Shown: positions 28,291-40,100 of the stretch, piece after piece | Layout: every line of letters starts with the position of its first letter | Position numbering within the stretch: position 1 is the first letter of the stretch | Assembly: GCA_903772945.1 (NCBI GenBank) | Contig: CAICTM010000259.1 | Location: forward strand, 19,518-83,517 | Reading direction: 5' to 3' | DNA length: 64,000 bases | Source of the DNA: Seminavis robusta | Lineage: Eukaryota > Bacillariophyta > Bacillariophyceae > Naviculales > Naviculaceae | The notes under the pieces: generated by a model | Databases searched by the model: none | The model's input: only the letters and a program-made list of their open reading frames with translations | What the model was told of the DNA's origin: nothing | Translations under genes and position numbers: made by a program

Positions 28291-29206
28291 GCTGTGATCA
28301 CATTGCAAATTACGTCTTGACTAGCTAGCACTACTAGTACCTGGTACGCTTTCATCGATAGTGATAGTGGGATTTGGAAGGGCAAGGCCAGCTGCTTTGA
28401 CATGCAAGCTGGGTCTGGGAGTCTGGGAGGAAGGTGTAAAATAATGCAATAGTGAGTGGCGAGGTGAGATTTTTTTACCTCGGCAGTCTATCTACCTGAG
28501 CCCTCTACCCCTTTTTTGGTATTTCCTATTTCCTATTTCCTATTTCCTATATCCTATATCCTATATCCTATTTCCTATTTCCTATTTCCTGTTCCGGTGA
28601 AGCCAAAATATAGGGATAGAGATAGGCGTAAGCCAACAAAACTGGAAATTGAAGGTTCTACAAATTTAGGGGTAGGAATAAATCATGATTATTCAAGGTT
28701 AGTGCACTCAACACAATAAGCCAGCAGAAATACGGGAGAGAAAGCTGTAAAATTATGGTTAGCGGGCGGCAACACACGACGAAGTCGGGTGTTGTCGCCA
28801 GGGCTAGCTTAAATTAAAAAGAAGGTTATAATGAGGAAATGATACCGGGCGCCAGGGCTACCTTGAAAGAAGGGTGCAATCTGAAACAGATCCTCTTTAC
28901 CTCGGCAGTCTTGCTGCCAGAGCCCTCAACCCCTTTAATTGTTTTCCCTGCTACGGTGGTCCCTGCAGGTATAAGGGTAGGGTTAGAATAGAAATAAGTT
29001 AGCAAAAACTAAATAAGTATCTTAGGGTGGTGCTTTTAAACCAGCTAAAGCTATTTACATGCATCCTAGTAGGGGGATCTGCTTCTACCAGGAAAAACTC
29101 TAAAGCTAGCAAAAGCTATATAACTAGTATTCTAGCTAGCTTGGGGTATTTGCTTCTAGCTAGCTAAGCGCAAGTTAAGCACTAGCTAGCTAAGCACTAC
29201 AGGAGC
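28290..29206. other. Repeat-rich intergenic region
   Basis: Contains a 7-bp tandem array (28521-28590), two copies of a TACCTCGGCAGTCT...GAGCCCTC...ACCCCTTT block (about 28477-28512 and 28895-28937), and CTAGCTAG-rich sequence at 29095-29190. No coding sequence is recognised. Confidence 0.5.
28521..28590. repeat. (TTTCCTA)n minisatellite
   Basis: About ten copies of a 7-bp unit, TTTCCTA with the variant TATCCTA in the middle three, over 70 bp. The frame it opens (FPISYFLFPISY) is repeat-driven and not a gene. Confidence 0.9.
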
Positions 29207-29662
29207 GTTCCTCAATCGTGCATGCCCTAACAAAAACCGACCCTATTTTTGGGACGGATTTAGGGACGGGTTCCCTTTAGGAACGGGTTTGAAAACCGAC
29301 TCTAAAAATAGGGACAGTTTCTGAAAAATAGGGACGGTTTCTGAAAAAACGTCCCTAATTTAGGGACGGGTTTCGATTTAGGGTCGGGTTTGAAAAACGT
29401 CCCTAAATCGAAACGGGACTGAATGGTAAATACATTGAAAACGCACCAATATTAGGGTCGGGTTTGAAAACCGACCCTAAAAATAGGGACTGTTTCTGAA
29501 AAATAGGGACGGTTTCTGAAAAAACGTCCCTAATTTAGGGACGGGTTTCGATTTAGGGTCGAGTTTCGAAAACGACCCTAATTCAGTCGGATTTAGGGAC
29601 GGGTTTCCCCAAACCGACCCTAAATTAGGGTCGGATTTAAAGGTCATGCACGATTGAGGAAC
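29207..29662. mobile_element. MITE-like inverted-repeat element
   Basis: A 456-bp non-coding element with perfect 18-bp terminal inverted repeats: GTTCCTCAATCGTGCATG at 29207-29224 and its complement at 29645-29662. The interior is built from AGGGACGG and GGGTCGG words and their complements (for example CCGACCCTAAATTAGGGTCGG near 29614), giving strong self-complementarity, and part of it is duplicated (about 29280-29395 and 29455-29570). The target duplication is not clear; CAGG occurs a few bases outside each end. It differs from the element at 2155-2801 in every terminal base but shares the style. Confidence 0.75.
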
Positions 29663-31174
29663 TTTCCAGGTATCTGCTTCTAGCTAGCTAGCTAATAGGG
29701 GTATCTGCTTCTACACTGAAACCTTTCTGCCGAGGTTACACAGCTCCACTGGCTTACTTCTATTTGTCTTTCTGCCGAGGTATCACAGTTCCCGCTGACT
29801 TAAAAAAAGAAGAACGCTATGGAGGGGATTTTAAGACTTAAAACATTATAGCATCTTTAAAACCTACCGGTACAGGTACCTTTACGGCTTTAAGCATACA
29901 CGTATGATCTTACGGTCGTCTGACTTTAAATAAACTACAAGCCCCGGAGCTTTTGCAAGATGCTGGTATGACTATCAGCAATCAGCACTGTACCGTACCG
30001 GTGGCTAATGCACAGTTGAGACTCACTTGAGTCCACCTACCGTAACATGTACCGATAGTACCGGTAGGGGTACATGTATCTGGGGTATCAGGTTCCGAGA
30101 GACCCAAGACAAGGAACGCGCTACCTTTACGACCGACCTTTCCCCGGATTATTCTCTTAAGAGGTGGATCTCGAATATTGTACTTCTAAGTAGCTGAATC
30201 GAAAGGGCACATGTTGTTGAGTATCCCATTAAATTCCCAAGATCAGAGTGTACTTATTGGTGGAGTTATGGTTGATTGAAAATATCCTCACTTTTGTGAC
30301 GAATTCTTTTTCTCGGCAGTTTAAGACTTTACAGTACTTAATTGTGTAGGATCCTACATAGGAGAGTCCTGTAAGATCCTACGGAACACTTAGGAAGCAC
30401 CTCTATTGCTCTGGTACCGAAGCTACGTAGGATCCTACGTAAGAACCTCTATTAATTACATGGTCTTAATCTTCACCCGGTCTTAAAATGACTTTTACTC
30501 TAGGTATCACAGTCATTTGTGTCATTCAGGCCAATAACTACAGCCGTACTATGATACCGGTACTAGCTAGAGCTAGTAGAGCTCTACTACTAGTAGCTAC
30601 TAGCAGCAGTATCAGGACTTTGCGGTTGCCAGTTCACATTGATGTGGATGCGAAGGCAACATGCCAGTTATAGAACTATTCAACCATTTACGAACGACGC
30701 GAAGAGAAACCCACGTGGCGTACAAAGTGCGGCCCACTTTGTGCAACTTTGTATTCTCTACAATTCAATGTTAAATCTTTCTGTCAAAAATTCACCCATT
30801 TTGACTCCTCTTTGCCGAAAGGGAAACTGGATGTTTAAAAAACCTACATATGGAACAGGTGGGTACATGCGTCAGTGTGTCAATAATAATTCGGGGAGTC
30901 CGAGCAGGCAGCTGGCAAATGTCTATCCAAGAGTACTCAGTAGATTATCTACGTAATTCAACGATGAGTCACTCGACTGTCACTCGTTTTTCTCCTTCCA
31001 TGGAGTCTTTCCACCACACATCAAAAAGACTGGCAAGGATCAAAAAGCCCCATTTCACGTCTCTTCCGATCGTTGGACCACAAACCTTGAAGCGTAATTC
31101 AAGCAAAAGATCGAACATTGATTGACAACGAAAGGAGTGAATTCACATCAACAACCAAACCAAAAGGAATCACC
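29663..31174. other. Intergenic region upstream of the adhesin-like gene
   Basis: About 1.5 kb without a recognised gene. Two TTTCTGCCGAGG-type words (about 29725 and 29770) match one near 26694, all in the same orientation. Palindromic TAGGATCCTA occurs near 30349 and 30428. ACCGGTA words cluster at 29865-30070. The last 100 bp are probably the leader of the adhesin-like gene. Confidence 0.45.
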
Positions 31175-34100
31175 ATGAACGGTAATCGTAATGGACCAAC
31201 AAGCAACCATCAGCTTCCTTCGGGCGGAGGGATCGACGTTGACGCGTGGAATGATTTTGATTCCGTGCTTCCTCCTGCGGAGGCGGGATCTCGAGGAAAC
31301 GACGATGGCGATGACGATGACTACGATGACTTTAAGGACATTGAGAATCAAAGCACGAAGAACGACGACGACAAGGACGGCGAGGATCTCTTGGACGTTG
31401 TGGACGTCGAGGAAGACTTTCATGACGTCAGCTTCAACGAAGACGAGGAAGGAGAGGACGACAGTCTCAGCACCCATGCCAAACGGGAGGCGGCCATTCG
31501 CCAGAGTGTGATGGACTTGGGCGTGGACCATGTCAAGAATGGAATCTTCCAGCAAATCTTGGCCTGGTTGACCCTCTGCTTTCGGTACTGCTGGAAGAAG
31601 ATCAAAGGTGGCGATAGCAACGAGGACGGCGCTCTCGACGTGGTGGATGTCGTGGACCCGTCGGGTGGAAACAAGTTTACCACTCAGTTGGGTCAAGGCG
31701 GAGGAGCGAATACTGGAGTTGTAGCTGGCGCCACGGGAATGGCCGCTGCCGGTGCTGGAACCAGTGCTGGAGCCGGTGCTGGAGCCGGTGCTGGAGCCGC
31801 TAACGCGTCCACCGTGGTGGGACAAATGGCTACGCAGGCTGCTACGAGTGCTGCTGGTGCCACTGCGACCGCCACTTCCGCTGCAGGTACGTTCTACTAT
31901 GAACTATGCTGGTTGTCTTTCGTTGTCGTTGGATAGCCCATTCGTGGAGGTGGATGGCTCCTCTAGCCGTGTCTCGAATTCACTTTCTCCGTGCATCACT
32001 CTCAACCGATCATGTCATTGTGTTCTTTCCCTTTTTCTTCCACACTAGCTGCGAGTGCCGGCTTTGCAGCTTCAGTGACAAGTGCTGTGGCTTCATTTGG
32101 GGTGGCTTCGCAGATTGGAATGGCTCTGGGAGTTGTTGCTGTGTCGGCTGCAGCCATCAGCGGTGGCATGGCAATCAAGGAAGCGGTTAGCGTTGACGCA
32201 AATGCCACTGCGCCTGCTGTTGTCGATGATAGCGTATGGGTCCCCCCCAACTGCTCCCCTACTTCCCAGCTCAAGGAGGGCTTTGTCGAATTGAAGATCC
32301 GGGGCATGCCCGAGGATGCCTTGCCACAGCACAAAGAAACACTAGAAGCGTAAGATTTTGTTGTCGCCACAAGTTGCGTTCATGATGGATGCTCTGACGT
32401 CCAAACACAATTGCCAATCGATCAATCATTGTGTCTCTAATCTCCTTCCCTCCTTCCTTGCCCACTACTTGTCTTGACCAGAATCTTTCGTGATCTCTAC
32501 AACAATCTTACAGGAATGTGTTTGGATCCCTTCTCGCGCGTCCTCCACGAAGCAGAACTGCGAGACTGGACTACAGAAGAAACTGTGGTTCTCGTCGAAG
32601 ATATTGACCAAGTATTGGATATCAATGGGACCACGACTAATACAAACAATGCTACCAACGGAACCATACAAAAACAGTTTATCGTACCCATCACAACTAC
32701 CTCCTGGATTGCCACGGTTGCTTGTGATGGCTGCCCAGACTATGAACCACTCTTCCAACTCCCCGATGAGGCAACCCCAGAAGGTTCCAACAGGACCAGT
32801 AACAACACCAGTGAAACCACCAATGATGCGACTACTGAGCAACCGAATAGCACTTTCCCAAGTAGTGGCAATACAAGTGGTTTGGCACCCAGCCTGTCCA
32901 GGCGACGCCTGCAGCTGCAAGCCCAAATTGACATGTCCCAGTTCTTCAATTTGTTCGCTGCATCCTTTGGGTACAGTATTGAGCCAGTGTTGTTTGAGAT
33001 TGGAATATCAGGACCCGGGCAATCAACCTTGCAGGTTGTTTTTGCGACTACCATGGCTGTCTCGTCTGGGGATCGTGGTGAGGAGTCAGAAGTAGTGGTG
33101 CTTTCCATAGGCAATGCTGAGATTGAGCCTCACATTGAGGCAGTGGAAGAGAATGAAAGCATCCTAATGACTCCATTCATATCTGATGAATTAGCACTCC
33201 TGGCCGAGTGTGTTTCAGAGGACAAAGTTGAAGAAGACCCCACGGACAAAGATGAACTGTGTAAGCAGCTTCAACAGGTGATTGCATTGGAGACCAATGC
33301 TGCTGGAGAAAACATTGATGAAAAAGCTTTGGTTGCCTGTTTCGAGACTCCAACCAACCCTGTCTGTCAAGAAGTACTGGCTGCTGCTTTAGATGCTGTT
33401 GCCAATAATCAAGATGTTGATTCATTTAATGCTGACGTGGGCAACACTGAGGGAATCAACACATCTGACAACAGTAACTCAAATCAAGATATTGATTCTG
33501 TTAATAGTGCCACATCAGGCACAGAGGAGGGTGTTCTTGCCCATGACAATGATTCAGACAAAGGAGCAGGCAACCAACAAGGTGACTCTGCCAGTGACAC
33601 TGGAGGTGGAGGTGATGACACAGCTGATGGCCCTGTGGCTGGTCCTGTTGGAGGAATTGGAATCCCAACCAACAAGATGCCAACAGTTGAGAGTTCTGCT
33701 TTTGCTTCCAGTCCAGCTGCTAACTATCCGTCAACCATATATGAAGATTCCATGGGCAATGCCCTGGCACCCTCTGCAATGGGTTATGCTGGGGAACCGC
33801 CAAGTCCTGATTCAACTGCATCCCTAGGTTGGGAAAGTGACACCCCTGCTGTCACTACAGACTTTTCACATGCTCCTGGATTCTACCCACCTTCCAGTAT
33901 AGGGAGTGGTCAGGACATTGGTGTCCAGCCTGCATCCCAACAATTCATGAGCCCGGCCAGTCCTGGTGGAACCCCTGGGCTCAACCCAAGTCCCCAAGGA
34001 GGAGATTTTGATTCTGTTGCAGGGGTTCAACCCTCTGCAAAGAAACCAACAAGCCCAGGAGATCTAGGGTCTGCTCCTAGTGGTCAAGGTTTGGAGCCTG

Positions 34101-37100
34101 CAGCTATTCCACAAGCAGCAAGCTTAGCTTCTGCTGTGCCAAACCCTGCATTTCAACTTGATCCAACAGCTTCCCAACCTTTGTCACCCAATTTGGTTGT
34201 TCACACAGGTGGCCAAGCTCACGCCCCGAACTCCCTTCAGTCAAACCCAACCATTCTCATTCCAGGCAGTCCCATACTTCTTGTTGTTCCACCTGAGAGC
34301 CCAACTATCATGAGTCAGTCAAGCCCAGTGGCAAATCAAGCACTGTTAGCACCAGCTGCTTCTCCCAATCTGAATGTTCCACCTTCACAGGCCAAGCTTC
34401 CATCAGGTTCGTCCACACCTACCAGGGCTGGGCATGCTGTTGTATCCCCGGGAACTTCGGCAGCACTCATGGCATATGGAGGCACTAATGCCTTGGAAGC
34501 AGCACCACAAGTCTCAAACCCTGGGCCCTCTACTCCCCAGTTAAACAATGCTCCAGCTGTCTTGCCACCAGCTCCTTCTGGTGCATTTTCAGATGTTTCA
34601 AAAGCAAGGGACGATGTGACTGGATGGCCCACTGCTAGTACCACGCCTAGCATTTCTCCAAGTGAATCTAATGCACCCACCCAAAGCAGCAGCCCTAGTT
34701 TTTCACCAAGCCTTGGTCCTAGCATCAGCAAGGCACCAAGCATGGACCCGAGCACTGGACCAAGCATAGTACCTAGTATCTTTCCAAGCACTTCCCCCAG
34801 CATCAGCCAGTTACCAAGCGCAAATCCCAGCTCTGTACCAAGTAGATCACCAAGTACCTCTCCCAGTTCAATGCCCAGTGAACTGCCAAGTGAGTTTCCC
34901 AGTGAATATCCAAGTACAGCCCCAAGTGAAAGACCAAGTGAGAGCCCAAGTAGAACACCCAGTGCCACGCCAAGCAAATCCCCTACTGCAAGCCCAAGGC
35001 CCAGTGGTCTACCAAGCACTAATCCCAGTATTAGTCAGGCACCAAGCAGTGGTCCAAGTTCTAGCCCAAGTGCTGGACCAAGTGCTGGACCAAGTGATAG
35101 CCCCAGTTCAACTCCAAGTGAAGTCCCTACGTCGAGTGTCAAGCCCAGTGGTTTGCCAAGCTCAAGTCCCAGCATCAGCCATCTACCAAGCATTGTTCCA
35201 AGTTCAGACCCCAGTGGAATGCCAAGTGAAGCAAGTGATACACCTAGTGAGAGTCCTTGCAATGATCCCTTCTTGACTGTCAATTCATACTATTATGTAT
35301 CGTTCAGCACGAATGTCACAAACATATCTGATGGTTTGCTGGTTGCAGGATTCAGAGCTGGATATAATGCACTACCAAAACAGTCTTGTGCAGACAATCT
35401 TATTGGTGTCACAACTGAAAGACTTTTTACTAGAAAACAGCTCCCGCCATCAGAAACAAATACAGTAGGATTCAGAGTTGAGACAAGGCAATCGTCATTT
35501 GGAAGTCTGTTCCAAAGTCCAGATGCAGTAGTATCATTTATTGATGCCCTCAACAGAGCTCTTGGAGGACAGACAACAGCAGTTGCGACAACAGTGAGTG
35601 ATTCATTCACAACTGGAGGCCCCTCTGCTTCTGTTCCCACGGTCACGCCCGGTTTTCCCAGTGCCAAGCCGACAACTGGTACTCCCACCACCGGAACGCC
35701 CACCCGTGACTCCTGGAAATCCATCCATGAGACCCACCATGGAGCCCCACTGCTTCTGTTCCCACGGTCACGCCCGGTTTCCCAGTGCCAAGCCGACAAA
35801 TGGCGCTCCAACCACGGAACGTCCACCGTGACTCCTGAAATCCATCCATAACCCACCACTGGAAGCCCCTCTTCTTCTGTTCCCACGTCACCCCGGTTTT
35901 CCCAGTGCCAAGCCGACAACTGGCACTCCCACCAACAGAACGCCCACCGTGACTCCTGGAAATCATCCATGAGACCCACACTGGAAGCCCCACTGCTTCT
36001 GTTCCCACGGTCACGCCCGGTTTTCCAGTGCCAAGCCGACAACTGGCACTCCCACCACCGAACGCCCACCGTGACTCTGGAAATCCATCCATGAACCCAC
36101 CACTGGAGGCCCCACTGCTTCTGTTCCCACGTCACGCCCGTTTTCCCAGGCCAAGCCGACAATGGTACTCCCACCACCGGAACCCCACCGTGACTCCTGG
36201 AAATCCATCCATGACCCACCACTGGAGGCCCCCTGCTTCTGTTCCACGGTCACGCCCGTTTTCCCAGTGCCAAGCCGACAACTGGTACTCCCACCACCGG
36301 AACGCCCACCGTGACTCCTGGAAATCCATCCATGAGACCCACCACTGGAAGCCCCACTGCTTCTGTTCCCACGGTCACGCCCGGTTTTCCCAGTGCCAAG
36401 CCGACAACTGGCACTCCCACCACCGGAACGTCCACTGTGACTCCTGGAAATCCATCCATGAGACCCACCACTGGAAGCCCCTCTGCTTCTGTTCCCACGG
36501 TCACGCCCGGTTTTCCCAGTGCCAAGCCGACAACTGGCACTCCCACAACAGAACGCCCACCGTGACCTGGAAATCCATCCATGAGACCCACCACTGGAGG
36601 CCCCACTGCTTCTGTTCCCACGGTCACGCCCGTTTTCCCAGTGCCAAGCCGACAACTGGTACTCCCACCACCGGAACGCCCACCTGACTCCTGGAAATCC
36701 ATCCAGAGACCCACCACTGGAGCCCCACTGCTTCTGTTCCCACGGTCACGCCCGTTTCCCAGTGCCAAGCACAACTGGCACTCCCACCAAGAACGCCCAC
36801 CGTGACTCCTGGAAATCCATCCATGAGACCCACCACTGAGAGGCCCCACTGCTTCTGTTCCCACGGTCACGCCCGGTTTTCCCAGTGCCAAGCTGACCAC
36901 ATGGCGCTCCAACCACGGAACGCCACGTGACTCCTGGAAATCCATCCATGAGACCCACCACTGGAAGCCCCTCTGCTTCTGTTCCCACGGTCACGCCCGT
37001 TTTCCCAGTGCCAAGCCGACAACTGGCACTCCCACCACAGAACGCCCACCTGACTCCTGGAAATCCATCCATGAGACCCACCCTGGAGCCCCACTGCTTC

Positions 37101-40100
37101 TGTTCCCACGGTCACCCCGGTTTTCCCAGTGCCAAGCCGACAACTGGCACTCCCCACCGGAACGCCCACCGTGACTCCTGGAAATCCATCCATGAGACCC
37201 ACCACTGGAAGCCCCACTGCTTCTGTTCCCACGGTCACGCCCGGTTTCCCAGTGCCAAGCCGACAAATGGCGCTCCAACCACTGGAACGTCCACTGTGAC
37301 TCCTGGAAATCCATCCATGAGACCCACCACTGGAAGCCCCACTGCTTCTGTTCTCACCGTCACGCCCGTTTTCCCAGTGCCAAGCGACAACTGGTACTCC
37401 CACCACTGGGACGCTGACTGTGACTCCTGGAAGCCCAAGCACTCCCAACCCAAGCACTGCCAACCCAAGCACCGCCAACCCAAGCACGCCACCCAAGCAC
37501 TGCCAACCCAAGCACTGCCAACCCAAGCACCGCCAACCCAAGCACCGCCAACCCAAGCACCGCCAACCCAAGCACGGCCGACCCAAGCACTGCCAACCCA
37601 AGCACTGCCAACCCAAGCACTGCCAACCCAAGCACTGCCAACCCTAGCACCTTGGATCAGAGTACTGTTGTGCCCACTAGTGCTATCCCTAGCACAACAA
37701 GTCCAAGCACCGGAACTCCCACAGCTGTTAGTCCTAGCACAGGCGGTCCCACAAATGTCAGTCCAAGCACTGGAAGTCCCACAGCTGTTAGCCCAAGTAC
37801 TGGTGTTCCTACAACTGTCAGCCCAAGCACCGGAATACCTAGCACCTCTGCTCCAACTACTCTAAGCCCCAGCACCTCTGCTCCAAGCACTTTGAGCCCC
37901 AGCACAGGAACGCCAAGTACCTTGTCACCTAGTACTGCCAGCCCAACAACGGCTGTCCCCACCACTGGAGCCCCCACGGAAAGCTCCGGACCTAGTGCCC
38001 TGCCAAGCAGTAATCCCAGCAACAGCCAGGCTCCAAGCACCAGTCCAACACCAGACCCGAGCAATGCCCCATCTTTGGAGCCATCCAAATCACCAAGCAT
38101 CAGTCCTTCTCATATCCCTTCCAAGTTGCCATCATCGAGCCCAAGCAACATCCCATCTTCTGAGCCATCTATGTTGCCAAGTATTAGTGCTGCTCCTTCC
38201 GCAATGCCCTCATCAAATCCAAGCATTGACCCCTCTTCCAAGCCATCAGTTCCACCATCAGACATGCCTTCAATGTTGCCATCAAATGTGCCTTCAATTG
38301 CACCATCTGTTCCGCCATCAGACACGCCTTCAACGGTGCCATCAAGTCTGCCAAGCGCAAGTCCTTCAGATACCCCTTCCAAGCTGCCATCATCCAAGCC
38401 ATCGATGGTGCCATCAGATGTACCTTCCACTGCACCATCAGATGTGCCTTCCACTGCACCATCAGATGTGCCTTCCACTGCACCATCAGCCATGCCCTCT
38501 GTCATACTTATAATTAATTCAAAGGCAGACCTGGACACGGCAATTGGGACTAACTGTGATGGGGACTTTTCACCAACGGGACCCTATGGTAAGATCATTA
38601 TTCTGGTTTGAACTTGTCTCAGCAATACCAATATCCTTAGTTGTTCTCTATCAACACAGGTGCAATATCTGATTGTGAGTTCTACATGCTCATGCTTTGG
38701 AAGCGATGATTCAACCTCTAACCATGCGTTGCCATATGCTTGAAAATCTGTATCGTCAGGGGATGTAAGCAGAGTGTCAGATTTTTCGAATGTAAGTGGT
38801 TTTAGGAAGAGAGTTTTTGAATGCTTAGGGACAGGAAGAACTGGCAGGCTCACTATATTTGCATTGATTCACAGCTGTTCAAAGACTGCACCACTTTCAA
38901 CGAGAACATAACTGCTTGGACGACTGGCCAAGTAACCTCAATGCATAGTACCTTTTATTCTGCACCAAGTTTCAACCAAAATCTCGACAGCTGGGATACC
39001 AGTTCAGTAGTTTCTTTCAGCGGTACATTTGATTCGGTAAGTCTTATCTGCAGTTCATCTAGTGTATCAAATTTTGAAAAGTTTCTATATGTATGTTGTA
39101 AGCTCATCACTAGTCTTTTGTGATTCTGAAAGGCGACATCATTCACAGGAGCTGGGCTTTCATCTTGGAAAACTAGCAGTGCACAAACGTTTGACTTTAT
39201 ATTTTATGATGCATCCAATTTTAATGAAGGTGCGTGAGTCGCTTGAAGAGTGATTGCTGGAGATTTTTCAACTACTAGTGCTAACGTTCCTTCCTTTGAC
39301 CCTTAAAAGACGTCTCAAGCTGGGATGTGTCAAGCGTTACAAGCATGGAAGGTATGTTTGCCTTGGCAAAAAACTTCAACCAAAATATTGGATCTTGGGA
39401 TGTCAGTTCTGTGTTGACCTTTGAAGTAGCATTCCATGGTGCTAGTGCTTTCAATGCTGATCTATCTAATTGGGACACTAGCAAGGTCACAAACATGGCA
39501 GCTATGTTTTTGGATGCTACCTCCTTTGACATTGACATATCTGGATGGGATGTCAGTTCAGTTACAACGTTTTCAAGTGCATTCAGGAATGCTACAAACT
39601 TCAACATTGATATATCTGGATGGGATGTCAGTTCTGTTAGCTATTTTTATTCAACATTCAAGGGTGCGACTTCCTTCAACATTGATATATCAAGATGGGA
39701 TACAAGCCAGGTTAAAGCCATGAAATGGATGTTTGATGGCGCTACTTCCTTCGACATTGATATATCTGGATGGGATGTCAGTTCTGTTGCAGACTTTCAA
39801 TATGCATTCAATGGTGCGGCTTCGTTCAACCAAGACTTGAACCCATGGGGCACCAAAATCACCACCAATCCGTATCCACCTTCTACAGAATATATGTTCA
39901 ATGGAACCTCGTGTCCCAGCACAGCAGATCCAGACCTCTCAGCAAGTCCCAAGGGGCCTTTTTGCTCTGTTTTACCTACAAGTATGCCAAGTGATCTGCC
40001 AAGTTCTAGTCCCAGCTCAAGTCAGTCACCTAGTGTACGTTATATACAACAGATTTTTCATTATTCAGACCTGAGAGCAGCACTGGGAACCAACTGCGAT

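Noticed and set aside
31148-31825. Minus-strand 225-codon frame
   Set aside because: It is antisense to the acidic and Ala/Gly-rich N-terminus of the adhesin-like gene; its Ser/Gly repeats mirror that composition.
35610-37650. CRISPR array
   Set aside because: The units are contiguous and coding, with no unique spacers, and the genome is eukaryotic.
34336-38538. Long minus-strand frames such as GLxLGxxLG and GWRCLGWQ repeats
   Set aside because: They mirror the PSxx, NPSTA and 126-bp arrays of the plus-strand gene and have no independent support.
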